A stretch of DNA of 64,000 bases, from the NCBI GenBank assembly GCA_029216955.1, contig JANAVB010033217.1, forward strand, positions 2,690,147 through 2,754,146, in the 5' to 3' direction. Shown in pieces: positions 34,302-44,464 of this stretch (position 1 is its first letter; each line of letters opens with the position of its first letter). Source of the stretch: Iris pallida (Eukaryota > Streptophyta > Magnoliopsida > Asparagales > Iridaceae). The position numbers and the translations under genes are program-made. The notes beneath the pieces were generated by a model, which saw only the letters and a program-made list of their open reading frames with translations, ran no database searches and had not been told where the DNA came from.

Positions 34302-36825
34302 TTGGAATATGTGCGTTTTTTTCAAGATATGTATCATAATCACCATCCCAGTCATCATCCTCAAAGTCAAGAGCCGGTTCGTCTGATGGAATACGATCTT
34401 GATCAGCAGTGGATATAGTAGTAGTACCCTCCGTAACTTGTGCCTTGGACGGCAAAGATAAATGAAGCGAGGTGCTAAGACGTCCAGGAGACAAAAGTGT
34501 TACAGCTCCTGATCCAACTGTCTGTAGAGGGGCTGAAGACCCTTCTCCAGGATGGACTGAGGAAGAACCGACGAGAGGATCTTCTTCAATATCCTCTTCC
34601 GGAGTGTTAACGCTTGGCTTGGAAGGTCCTTTTGTAGTAGACCTCTTCCTCTTTTCTGGAGTTTTTACTGGAGATGTGCCGACTGCACTCTGTTTTCTTT
34701 TTCGGCCTTTACCAATAATGATAGATTCTGCAGCTGGTTCTCCAACTCCTGTCGGGATAACTACTAAAAATGGATCTGGGATGCCAGTATCGTCAGGGAT
34801 GTCTGCTGGTACCCTGACCTGCTCCTCAATATCCCCTTCTTTAGGCCACCTCAGACTACCCTTCATATTGTAACCATGGGCAAAGGAACGAATTGAAGCA
34901 TAGAAGTGGGCATACGTATGGAGTATATGTAGTTCTGTAGTGCTAGTGGCAGTCGAAATTCTAAATTTAGCACCAGTCCGAGCAGCACCGAAATACCTCC
35001 AACCTCTAGCTCCGTCAAGTAATTTCCCATAGTAACGAAAATTAGTCAAAGGATTACCAACATGAAGTTGGTCGTATCCAAATTGGCGAGCAAACCTACT
35101 GGGTAAGTATGGTTCGAACGCACAACTATCTTCGTTTCTGTACATCAGATGAGACGGTCTGATGCACTGAAGCCACCTAAAGACTAACTGTGGCAATACA
35201 ACTCTTCCTTCAACTTCATCTTCAAACTGGACACCGAAGCAATCTGCTGGAACGTGCGGTCGAGTACAAAAGAAGTTCCAACCGTATGAATAATTCAAAA
35301 CTGCTCGGGTATCTGCCACAGTCGTAGCAATCCATGTAGCTTTGCTGAATTTTTGGAGGAAGACCTCCGCATCATCGCCTGGGCCCGGCGGTAATAATCT
35401 GCAGTTGTGATGTAACAACCAGCCCATCAGATAAGTGTAGGGCATCTCTACTCTAGGGAAAATATTCCGATGAGGAGCATTGTTAATTAACTCCTCACCG
35501 AAGGTTCTTAAACCTGTATTTATCTGACACACCATGGCCGACAGCAGGTTGATCCTGACTTTAAATACCAGACATACCGCTGGCCATAGCACACTGCGAT
35601 GAATTCTGTCAACAGTACCGATACCTGGTACAACCCATCTTCTCAACCATAAAGAAAGAAAGCCTGCCAGCAAAGCTCTCCGTGAGATTCTCTGACTACC
35701 ATATCTGAGGAAGCTCAAGGCTTCAGTTCCTGCAGGAAATTCTCCAGTCTTCGTAGACAGATATTTATTCGGGAATTTATAAGTAACCATCATATCCCAA
35801 ACCTTGTTAGAAGGGATTGTCGAATCTATGTTGATTATTGGAGCTTTGTTTTCTTGAAACCTTTCTTTATCTTCCTTGGATATCTTATCCTTATGGAAGA
35901 AAAGATAAGTCGTCCACTTGTTGATATACGCCAAATGGGATGTACTTTCATGCATCGTGGTACAAATCAGGTAGTGGCACATCAGTTCTTCGTATGTCTC
36001 GATTAACTAAGGGTTAACTCCTCTGATTTCAGCAAGCTCCCTGTTGGAGGGAACGTATTCTTCATATGGGGCCTCCTCCATTGGCAGCTTCGAGATAAAC
36101 TGCATCTCATGAAGGACAAGACCCATTTTACCTTTCGGGGTGGCAAAAGTTCCAGTTGAACTCAAATATATCTCCATCAAGGCCAGAAATAAGTTTCCAT
36201 TCGGAGGAATACCATAACTGGTGGAAGCTACTGCTTCGTACAAGCCAATATCTTTCAACTCTTCCTCAAAGTTCTTCATCATCCAAAGGCTTATCTGAAT
36301 CCAACTCTGGTTGAATGGAGTCAACCATCCTGGCAGTCTGGGGTTGGTTTGGGGATATAATACAGCTTCCTTCATAAATTTATTGACAAACATCGGGGTT
36401 TGAACTGGCTGTATTAAACCCGAATCTTCGCTAGGATTAGAGCCTGGCATAAGGCCAAAGATAGAAGTAACACCTCCATTGGGAACACTAGCAAAGTATC
36501 CTATATCATTGGCACGCTCTCTCTTAAAGACAATTCTACCCGGGCATCCGTGACTACTGGGAGTCAAATTCCACAACATTTGTCGAGGATGAGTAGCATG
36601 GACGAATGCAGACAAAGGATAATCTCTGTCCATATCTGGAAGATACATAGCTCTATTTCCAAATTTAAAAACCCAAGACTCTTTCTTGGGGTGTGTCTGG
36701 GATTTACAATCAATGGCATCTCCAAATAGAAAAGCTGGTTTTGCGAAGTGTTGTCCGTCTAGTGAACTCAACAATTCCCTATTTATCATGGATAGCAACA
36801 GTCTATCCCCTTGAGCTGCTATCAA
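34302..36825 (-). pseudogene. Antisense plant mobile domain (PMD) protein in element A
   Basis: Two frames in the same phase (36825-36010 and 36006-34302) are separated only by TAG at 36007-36009. The product resembles plant mobile domain proteins (the aminotransferase-like PMD family): FGDAIDC, WVFKFGNRAM, then GTEALSFLRYG, a Trp/Leu-rich FLSLWLRRWVVPG block (about residue 360) and, near the end, SRFARQFGYDQLH, the usual PMD closing motif. A basic, Lys/Arg-rich segment (GKGRKRKQ, TPEKRKRS) follows and may be a nuclear localisation signal. PMD genes occur both as host genes and inside plant transposons. Here the gene is in antisense to gag and downstream of an internal TATA box. The family call rests on these motifs only. 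Confidence 0.65.
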
Positions 36826-36959
36826 CTTGCCCTCTCTGCCGGATACTCGGGGTTCGACTGAGGAAATTGGACATGAGATAAATCTTCCAAATAGTTCGAA
36901 CCTACCATGCCAACTGATGATCCGAAAACTTCAGCGAGGGGGTGAACTTGCAAATCCAT
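36826..36959 (-). pseudogene. Upstream continuation of the antisense PMD frame, frameshifted
   Basis: An ATG at 36957-36959 opens a sense-like stretch (MDLQVHPLAEVFGSS, then YLEDLSHVQFPQSNP). It runs up to the PMD part but in another frame and meets a stop near 36824, so one indel separates them. It may be the true second exon start. Confidence 0.45.
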
Positions 36960-37063
36960 GGTGAAATAACAAAAGAGATCAGTTAGTTCGAAGTTTTTTT
37001 TTAAAAGTTGATGAAAAGCTTATGAAGTCTTTGTTCGGCAAAATCTCTCAAAAAGATGGATGA

Positions 37064-37290
37064 ACTTTACGCTACCACATAGTAATATGAGCGTAATATA
37101 ACTTTTTACGCTGGCATATACGAACATGAGCGTAGTTAAGTTTTACGCTAGCACATTAAATATGGGCATATTTTACACTGTCACATATAACGTGGGCGTA
37201 TTCTTGTTATCTTTTTACGCTAACACGAACAACGTGGGCGTACAATGTTATTTCAGCTTTACGCTCACACGTACAACGTGGGCGTAAAAA
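37064..37290. repeat. TTTACGCT...GCGTA inverted-repeat array in element A
   Basis: Six to seven units of the form TTTACGCTnnCACA - spacer - AnGTGGGCGTA with period about 35 bp. Each can fold on itself because TACGC and GCGTA are complementary. The word TTTACGC is the same as that multiplied in the A LTRs and in the gag coding region. Confidence 0.8.
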
Positions 37291-37507
37291 GCTGAAAGTT
37301 TGGTTTATCTTCTTCTTCCTCGACGGATTTGTTTTCTCCCAACCAAAGATTAGGGTTTTTACCCATCATAGGCGGAGCCACGGCCGGGTTAGGATTTTGT
37401 TGTGGCAGTAATGACTGAGTAGGGGTTTTCACATGATCAGTCGAAGAAGAATCAATGGCTGGTTTCTTCCCCTTGCTACCGGCGGCGGATGATTTCTTAG
37501 GAGCCAT
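37265..37507 (-). CDS. Antisense MAPKK-start exon of element A
   Basis: The ATG at 37505-37507 begins MAPKKSSAAGSKGKKP and the frame runs 80 codons. The Lys/Ser/Ala-rich start closely resembles the start encoded at the same place in element B (MAPKKTVAAMGKK). A TATA box (CTTATAAATAGG, 37586-37597, minus) lies about 90 bp upstream. It may be the first exon of the antisense gene, joined by splicing to the PMD part. The splice sites were not resolved. I see no known domain in it. Confidence 0.55.
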   Translation of the reverse strand: MAPKKSSAAGSKGKKPAIDSSSTDHVKTPTQSLLPQQNPNPAVAPPMMGKNPNLWLGENKSVEEEEDKPNFQLFTPTLYV

Positions 37508-37585
37508 CAGGTCAGAGTTTCGAAGAAAGAAAAGGCAAAAAGATTCAAGAAGATGAGTAAAAGTGTTTTCTCTCTCTGAAAAAGA

Positions 37586-37597
37586 CCTATTTATAAG
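37586..37597 (-). promoter_or_regulatory. Antisense promoter TATA box in element A
   Basis: CTTATAAATAGG on the minus strand, about 90 bp before the MAPKK start codon and separated from it by a CT-rich leader. Element B has the equivalent CTATAAATAGG at 40689-40699 at a similar distance from its MAPKK start. Confidence 0.65.
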
Positions 37598-37760
37598 AGA
37601 GAGATTCAAAACCGACTGTTGGATATCCCTGAAATTATGCCGACTGTTGGACATCTCCGCTTTTACGCGGATGGCTGTTGCGTATCCCAAATTTTACGCT
37701 GGCAGGTCAAATCTCAATTTTTACGTTATGTTCAAAGTGTTTCAAATTTTGGAGATATTT

Positions 37761-37780
37761 GAAAACTTTGAAGGGGGTCT
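37761..37780 (+). other. Polypurine tract of element A
   Basis: GAAAACTTTGAAGGGGGTCT directly before the right LTR. Element B has the same last 19 bases at its own 3' LTR (40382-40400, minus). Confidence 0.85.
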
Positions 37781-38876
37781 TGTAGGAGCGTAAAAAGTGC
37801 TTCAAAGCAAGAGTCATCTTATTCATAAATTATTGGTTTTCTACACCAAACAAGAGCGGATAATCTCTTTTACGCCTAAGCAGGCTGATCATTTTACGCT
37901 TGGGTCCACACCGATGGTTTTACGCCAAGGACAGAGCAGCCTCTTTTACGCTGGACAAAGCTGTCAAATCTCTTATTTAATACAAACTCTGACATGAAGA
38001 TATTAATGATGCCATTTACCACAGAATTCAATGGGATTCGTCTTATACAAAGACCATTGTTGTCGTTTACGGGGGATCGAGCTACTTTACGCTCACTATA
38101 TGGTTTCTTTTACGCACGGAGTTCTACATGAGTTTTTACGCTCATAAAACAATGTGTGCGTAAAGTCTATTTGAGCCATTTTACGCTCAAGGTCATTCAA
38201 TAACCACTTTACGCTGGAAATCTATGACATAGCTATTTTACGCTCATCTTACTGCTTTACGCCCAGAGGATGTTGGAGCTATTTTTACGCCCTATTCTTT
38301 CTGGCCAGTATGGAACGTGGTTTGCCTACATGGCCTTCATGCCATATATTTCGAAGAACGTTTGTACATGCATCCTATTCTCACTGAAATAATGGGATAC
38401 ATGTCAACGTATGCAAAGGATGACTCTGATCATGGGTGGCAGTTATTAGCGTAAAGAGAGATTTTGGTGTCTTTTTACGCACAGAAGCCCCAGTCTATAA
38501 ATAGACTCATTTTTCTCAGAGGGACAGGAAGAGAACAAGGGAGAATACAGAGATCAGGACTTCGAGATTTTGATCCTCCAGAGCATTGTTCTTCAACTTT
38601 TCTTTCAGAACAGAGTGAAGCAAAGCAGGAAAGCATTCGGCCTCGCCATCAGTGCCCAAGTGCGTCGATACCTTCCTGGTGACTTAGTTCTTCCAAGTTG
38701 TTCTACTTCAAGCAGTGATCTTCATCATCATCATATGGTCCAAGGAACAAAGTGATCATTTACGAATCAGACTTCCATAGCAATACTTTCTCAGAATCAA
38801 ATTTGTACTTCTTGTACTTTTTCTCGTTTTATTTCAAAATCCAACCTTTTGTTTGGCAATTTTGTTAAGTAAAACA
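37781..38876 (+). repeat. LTR of element A, right copy
   Basis: 1096 bp, TGTAGGAGCG...GTAAAACA, followed by TSD ATTAT at 38877-38881. It has about 18 TTTACG words in either orientation and a TATA box at 38496-38504. It is the more complete of the two LTRs. Confidence 0.93.
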
Positions 38877-38974
38877 ATTATGCCTCATCCGTATACTCGG
38901 GCGATGGTAAACCCTTGGTTTCGTAACTCAAATATGATACAAATCGAACATTACTTAACTCTACCCAATATTGG
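38877..38974 (-). other. Sliver of element C between A and B
   Basis: About 98 bases of C internal sequence including the right TSD of A (ATTAT, 38877-38881) and the left TSD of B (ATTGG, 38970-38974). No coding content. It continues at 52549. Confidence 0.8.
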
Positions 38975-39346
38975 TGTTTGCCATTGATTGTAAAAGTACA
39001 GAACAGTTTTATGGGAGGACTGAACTTAGACTCACAATACAAACTCGCTTGTACAAAAAAAGCCTAGGGACGAAAACCTAGGTACAGCAGTCTAAGTACA
39101 ATTATTTATTTTAAATTCTGGGGGGTGACGATAGAGGCTCGGAAAAGCGACGGCAGCCCTGTCTTACTCCTTGGACGATCGGTATGCAGCCTTGGCTCCT
39201 GTGACGAGATGGTTGGCGTTGACGAAGAAATGCTCTTCTTGCTCTCCTCGTATTGCTCTTCTGGCTTCTCTCTTTCTCCGTGTATTTTTCTCTCTGATAG
39301 CGTATATCTCTCCTTGTATCTTTTTTTGCAAGGGAATGGCACCCTG

Positions 39347-39355
39347 CTATTTATA
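39347..39355 (-). promoter_or_regulatory. TATA box of element B LTR, left copy
   Basis: TATAAATAG on the minus strand. The same box lies in the 5' LTR at 51508-51516, where it would drive the genomic transcript. Confidence 0.7.
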
Positions 39356-39749
39356 ATAGTGGGGAGCATCATTAGGGTTTGGATGATTACCCATTCTCAA
39401 AGTGGCGGCAGCCTGATGCTTAATCAATCTGGACCATTAGTTTTAATCGTGAAGGATCTGGGCCATAAATGGGGATAGCACTGAATCCTGCGAATGATTA
39501 ATGCTGATTGCTTTAAATCTTCATGATTGGTTGTGTCAAGCTTGGATCTCTCACCACGTGTCCCATTGGCTTGATTATGAATGATATGACCTGATCTCAT
39601 TAATTATGAGGATAACGTTAAATATGGTCATTGGGATCTGGTAAATCTCTGATTGATCTGCATCTCATAATCATCCTTGCTACCAGCTGTCAAGTCGTAG
39701 GGGCAATTGAATCTCTGCCACGTGTCTTAATGAAGGACTCTGCCAGAGC

Positions 39750-40350
39750 CGCATGAGATCTATGAATCGCATGAGACAGCATCTCAGTGAACCGCATAGG
39801 TATAGTATTTACGAGCCGCATGGGATGGTTTCTCGGTGGGCCGCATAAGTGTAGTACTCGCGAGCCGCATGGGATGGCTTCTTGGTGAGCCGTAGGAAGA
39901 CGATTCTTGCCAGCCGTATGAAGCTATTCTTCACTGGAGCCGCATGGGGGTAGCCACGTGCCAATCTCGGATTGTGTCAGAGATTTTCTCCTATTCCCAA
40001 AGAGTCTGTCATTATGACAGGGCCATTATGACACTTCATGTCAGAGCCGTCAGCTGTCAAATCATGGCAGATCATTAAATAGGGCCATTGCTCGATGGCC
40101 AGCTGTGTAAAGGGGTCCCATGGGGACACGTGGCATTGATCGAGCCGCATATCTCTGTTGGTCGAATGGGAGCCGTATGTACTTCTGAACTGCATGCGGC
40201 TAGGGGCTCTTTGAACCGCATAGGACTGTCCTTATGTAAGCCGTATGGACTCTTCTGCCCCGAGCCGCATGAGACTAAGAGTCTCTCTGAACCGCATGGG
40301 ACTGCTCCTGTATGAGCCGCATGGGGTTCTCCTGTTCTGAGCCGCATAGA
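39750..40350. repeat. GCCGCATG motif array in left LTR of B
   Basis: Irregularly spaced GAGCCGCATGRG words every 20-40 bases. The matching array in the right LTR is 51905-52515. The same word recurs in B's gag coding DNA and 3' non-coding DNA. Confidence 0.85.
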
Positions 40351-40381
40351 TCATCATTCTGATATTTTCTATGCTTCTACA

Positions 40382-40401
40382 AGACCCCCTTCAAAGTTTT
40401 T
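40382..40401 (-). other. Polypurine tract of element B
   Basis: On the minus strand AAAAACTTTGAAGGGGGTCT directly precedes the 3' LTR. It is the same tract as in element A (37762-37780). Confidence 0.85.
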
Positions 40402-40688
40402 AATTTGCAAAATTGGAATACTTTGAATAAGAAGCATGGCCTTTGCGGACCGCATAGATGATTCAGCTGCATGGATCTATCTGGCCGCATGAGCTGTTAG
40501 GCCGTATAGACTTTTTGCCATGTGTCCCAACCACGTGTGTAAATCTTCTGTATTAAATGCCCTTGATTCGCCGCCTCTTGGGGAAGGATCCCAAGGGTCA
40601 GTTTTGTTTTGACCGAAGCATTTTTCCTTTATTCTTTTAGGCGGCACGTGGATCGAGACGTTTGTTTGATTTTTCAAGCCTCATTCGC

Positions 40689-40699
40689 CTATAAATAGG
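40689..40699 (+). promoter_or_regulatory. Convergent promoter TATA box in element B
   Basis: CTATAAATAGG on the plus strand, about 100 bp before the MAPKK start codon at 40797. It is the counterpart of the antisense box in element A. Confidence 0.65.
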
Positions 40700-40796
40700 A
40701 GTAATTTTATTCTTTGAGGGTTTCTTTACCTTCTCTCTTTTGCTCGAACTCCTTGTTGCCGACTTCCTCTTCGTTTTCTCCCATCAACGCTCGGCA

Positions 40797-41069
40797 ATGG
40801 CTCCCAAGAAGACTGTCGCTGCTATGGGCAAGAAGGCCGCGTCATCTTCTGCGACAGCGAAGGGCAAGAAGGGCGCGTCTTCATCGACTACGGTGGCGAA
40901 TGTGGCGGCTCCTTCGACGGCTGACGTGCCTGTTTTTCACCCCGACGTTCACCCGTCTATTGCTGGTAGGACCATCAATCATGAACTGTCATGGCTACGC
41001 CGCATATCTTATGTGCGAGCCTATATTTCCAAGTATGCTGCGTGTCCGACTCATTTTCTGGCCGCATAG
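40797..41069 (+). CDS. Short MAPKK-start protein of element B, antisense to pol
   Basis: A 90-codon frame begins MAPKKTVAAMGKKAASSS, with a Lys/Ala/Ser-rich N-terminus followed by ADVPVFHPDVHPSIAG and RISYVRAYISKYA. The start context matches the antisense gene of element A (37507), but in B the frame ends after 90 residues and no plant mobile domain follows on this strand. It may be the remnant of a lost PMD gene or a first exon. GCCGCATG words continue downstream (41060-41270). Confidence 0.5.
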   Translation: MAPKKTVAAMGKKAASSSATAKGKKGASSSTTVANVAAPSTADVPVFHPDVHPSIAGRTINHELSWLRRISYVRAYISKYAACPTHFLAA

Positions 41070-41360
41070 GATATGGCCCAGGCCTGAGCCGCATGAAAGT
41101 TGTTGTTTGCAGTCGCATGACTACTTCATCATCAGGGCCGCATAAGCTTATTTGGATTTGGACCGCATGAGCTCTTTCAAACTGAGCCGCATAAGCTCAT
41201 TCGGACTGACTTGTATGAACTCTTTCAAACTGAGCTGCATGAGGCTATACTGAGCTAAGCCGCATGAGCATCACGTAGTTTGTGTTTCAGCTATCTTTTT
41301 GACTTGTTTCTTTTGTCTTTCTTTAGTGAATCTGCCAGTAAATCCTTCGGGGGATTATTT

Positions 41361-42170
41361 GTGGACCTGTTACCCTAGGCGTACCTTAGTTTTAGGTACA
41401 GATAACAAGTGGTCAGGATATCCGGAACAGCCATGGCAAAGTGGTCATGGGTGCTCTCAGTATTGGGAAAAAGAATGCCGTAGAGCAGCTGGGCTCCCGG
41501 GGCATGATGAGATGGTGGATTTATGCTAAGAAGCTTAGCAAGGGATATTTGTGGACCTATTATCCTTGGCGTACCCTGGTTCAGGATACGGATAATGGGA
41601 TGAAAGGAAACCAACGTATTTGCTCAGAGGTTATGAGAACATGGCAAACATGAGGGTTTTACCGTAGAATCTTCATACTCAGAGGTAATGAGAACATGGC
41701 AGGGGAGACTTCACGGAAGATATTCGTGGTCACTAGCGGACATTTGTGGTCAACAGAGGACATTTGTGGTCAATAGAGGACATTTGTGGTCAATAGAGGA
41801 CATTTGTGGTCAACAGAAGACATTTGTGGACCTATTATCCTTGTCGTACTCCGGTTGTGGGTACAGATAATAGGTTGAAAGGGGACCGACATACTTGCTC
41901 CGAGGTAATGTGGACATGGCAAGCATGAAGGTTTCTTCGACGGAGCCTTCCCACTCAGAGGTAATGAGGACATGGCAGGAGTGGGCTCAATGAAGAGGGG
42001 GTACATAGAACGACTCAGAGGTAGGAGAACGTGGAAGTTCTATGCGAGGGAGTGGTTTGTTTTTGGTGGAAGTAAAAACGACTCAGAGGTAATAAGGACA
42101 TGGCCGTTTCGGAAATTTGTGGATCGATTACCCTTTTTGTGCACTGGGAGCACGGGTAGTGGATCATGAG
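41361..42170. repeat. Stem-loop and short tandem repeats in B 3' non-coding region
   Basis: Four elements start with ATTTGTGGA and fold into a two-part stem: 41368-41407 (TGTTACC/GATAACA plus GTACC/GGTAC), 41557-41598 (ATTATCC/GGATAAT plus GTACCCTG/CAGGATAC), 41831-41874 (CCTATTATC/GATAATAGG plus a GTAC dyad) and about 42117-42165 (TACCC/GGGTA plus GTGC/GCAC). Between them is a run of about six 20-21-base repeats of TTTGTGGTCAACAGAGGACA type (about 41724-41830). The region lies between the converging ends of pol and the MAPKK gene. Confidence 0.75.
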
Positions 42171-42237
42171 GGAGGATCTCTTCCAGGAAGAAAGTTCAGA
42201 GCATACGTGACTTACTATCTGAAAGAGTGACCGGAAT

Positions 42238-42460
42238 GTGAGTTCAGAGGCACCAGCGGGTACATGACTCGGTAATTTAGAATATTGAGAAAGTGTGAGT
42301 GCAGCGGCACCAGCGGGTACATGACTCGATAATCTGAAATATTGTGGATGTGAGTTCAGCGGTACCAGCGGGTACATGACTCGATAATCTGAAATATTGT
42401 GGATGTGAGTTCAGCGGTACCAGTGGGTACAAGACTCGAAGATCTTGGAGAGAATGTCGT
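42238..42460. repeat. 55-bp tandem repeat directly after the pol stop of B
   Basis: Four units start GTGAGT at 42238, 42295, 42350 and 42405 (periods 57, 55, 55) and contain CAGCGGTACCAGCGGGTACATGACTCG-like sequence. Units 2 and 3 are almost identical. The last ends at the integrase stop codon (42461 side). Confidence 0.88.
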
Positions 42461-43462
42461 TTAGACATAATATTTCTTCAGAAACTTGCCGTTGACGGGG
42501 AACATGAGCAAGTCTCCGTTTTGTTTTGCGAGACGATAAGCACCGTTGGAGAATACTGTCTCAATGATAAATGGGCCTTTCCACTTTGGCTGGAACTTGC
42601 CGGCGGTCTTGTTAGTCATGACCATCGACCTCCGGACTGCCAGGACGGGGTCGCCCACCTGGAATGTTCTGATTTTATCCTTCTTGTTGAAGGCTCCAGA
42701 GATGCGTGCTTGGTATAGCTCAATTCTTTGCTGAGCCAGGAGGCGCTTTTCATCTAAGGCCTCTAACTCTTGTAGCCGGCGTCGATAGTTATCATCCGTC
42801 GTCAACTGATGTGTGAGGGCGACGCGAAGCGAGGGGATCTGAGTCTCTAATGGGAGAACTGCCTCGCTCCCGTATACTAGGGAGAACGGTGTATTCCCGG
42901 TGGCTGTTCGGACTGTAGTACGGTACGCCCATAAACACTCACCGAGCTTCTCGTTCCAGTCGCGTTTGTTGGAGGAGACAAACTTCTTGAGGAGCTTGAT
43001 GATTGTTTTGTTGAATGCCTCTGCCAACCCGTTCGCTGCTGGGTTGTATGGTGTCGAAGCGACATTCTGAATACGGTACTTATCGCAGAACCGATAGAAT
43101 GCGTGGTTTGCAAACTGCGGACCATTATCATGGATGATCCTTCGGGACAGTCCAAAGCAGTAGATAACATGATGCTTAAGAAAACTGATCACGTTTGAAG
43201 TCTTGACTTCTGCGAGTGGGACAGCTTCCTCCCACTTGGAGAAGTAATCAGTGATCGCAAGTATGAAGCGATGTCCTCGGGAGGAAGGTGGGGTGATTGG
43301 ACCAATAATGTCCATTCCCCATGCTTCGAATGGCCAGGACGCCACAGTCGGATGTAGAAATTCGGATGGTTGGTGAATGAAGTCCGCATGGACCTAGCAG
43401 GCTTTGCATTTTCTAGCATAATCTATCGTATCTGCCACTATTGTGGGCCAATAGTAGCCCAT
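42461..43462 (-). pseudogene. pol: Element B integrase
   Basis: The zinc-binding region spans the stop before it and reads MGYYWPTIVADT and RKCKAC here, with TAG at 43394-43396 replacing the residue after CKAC. The catalytic core follows with MDIIGPITPP (first Asp), HDNGPQF (second Asp) and NGLAEAFNKTI (Glu), then a C-terminal domain with KWKGPFIIE (GPF/Y-like). It has no chromodomain, as expected for Tat-like elements. It ends KKYYV-stop at 42461. Integrase joins the new DNA copy to the host chromosome. Confidence 0.9.
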
Positions 43463-44464
43463 TCATCGAAGGCGGTCTTGCAATTTTGGGCTGGGCTGGT
43501 CGGCCCCGCAGACACCATCATGAGCTTCTCGGACGGCTTCTTTGGCTTCTGCGTTTGACAGACACCGAAGAAGTAATCCGTCGTAGGAGCGACGATACAG
43601 CATTTTTGTCTCTGTATCGTAGAAGAATCTGAGAGAACGCCGTCTGATGGAAGTGGTTTCCTTTGGGTTCTCGGGCAGGATGTCGTAGACGACGAAGTCG
43701 ATGAATGGTTGTCTCCAATCTGTGGCATCATCGATCGTCTGGGCGGAATAACTCGCCACGAATTGAACATTGTTCTTGGGACAGGCCATTTCGTGGCTTA
43801 TTACATCCACTGATTGGCGATCATAATTCGAAACTGCAAGGGAAGCGGCAAGACCAGCTAGGGCATCGGCTTCGATATTTCGGAGTCTGGGAACGTGTTC
43901 GATGATGAACCCCTCGAACGATAAGATGATGTCAATCGCTATTTGGTGATAGGGGATTATGTCTTCGTGGCGGACCTCGTATGAGCCCCAGATCTGATTG
44001 ACGATTAACTGAGAATCGCCGTATGCTTCAAGATATTCTACCCCCAGCTCTCTTGCAAGTTGGAGGCCAATGACCAAAGCGTTGTACTCGGCCACATTGT
44101 TAGAGCAGGGCTCTGTGAGAGAGTAAGCGCGGTTAATCACGAATCCGGAAGAGGAGATCAGCACTACCCCGACTCCGACGACTATATTGCCTTTAGGTCC
44201 GATCCTTGAAGCACCGTCGAAGAACATTCGCCATATATTATCGTGAGAGGTTGCATGCGAGTCGGCAACCTCATCTGGGATCTCTTTATATATCCTGGAG
44301 GACTCCGAGCCTGGGTGGGCTGCTAAGAAGTCTGCCAGGGCTTGACCTTTGACTGTCTTTTGGGGGACGAAGATCATATGATAAGGGGACAGCAGTATTG
44401 CCCATGTAGCGAGGCGAGAGCTGAGTGCCCCTGGTTTAGTCATGAGGACCCTGAGAGGGTTGAC
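43463..44464 (-). pseudogene. pol: Element B second (archaeal-type) RNase H and integrase N-terminus
   Basis: After the first RNase H ends, a second RNase H follows: FFDGAS (first Asp), NNVAEYNALVIGL (Glu), AYGDSQL (second Asp) and EADALAGLAA (last Asp), so all four catalytic acids are visible. A second RNase H beside the usual one is diagnostic for Tat elements. The tail runs into the integrase zinc-binding region (AVREAHDGVCG) and stops at TGA 43463-43465, after which the same frame continues. Confidence 0.9.

Larger units (their letters stand above)
25453..38876 (+). mobile_element. Element A: Tat-like non-autonomous LTR retrotransposon with antisense PMD gene, 13.4 kb
   Basis: LTRs at 25453-26528 and 37781-38876 and the perfect TSD ATTAT (25448-25452 and 38877-38881) define a complete insertion in C. 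The primer-binding site is TGGCGACTCTGCTGGGGA and the polypurine tract ends CTTTGAAGGGGGTCT. Both are shared with the autonomous element B. The sense strand encodes gag and protease only. In the place of RT, RNase H and integrase there is a row of stem-loops and a long antisense gene with a plant mobile domain. It therefore has to borrow pol, most plausibly from a B-like element. Confidence 0.9.
38975..40381 (-). repeat. LTR of element B, left copy (3' LTR)
   Basis: 1407 bp, TGTTTGCCATTG...GCTTCTACA. From about 39750 to 40350 it is filled with the word GCCGCATG and variants (more than 20). The minus-strand TATA box TATAAATAG lies at 39347-39355. It is nearly identical to 51136-52543. Confidence 0.93.
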
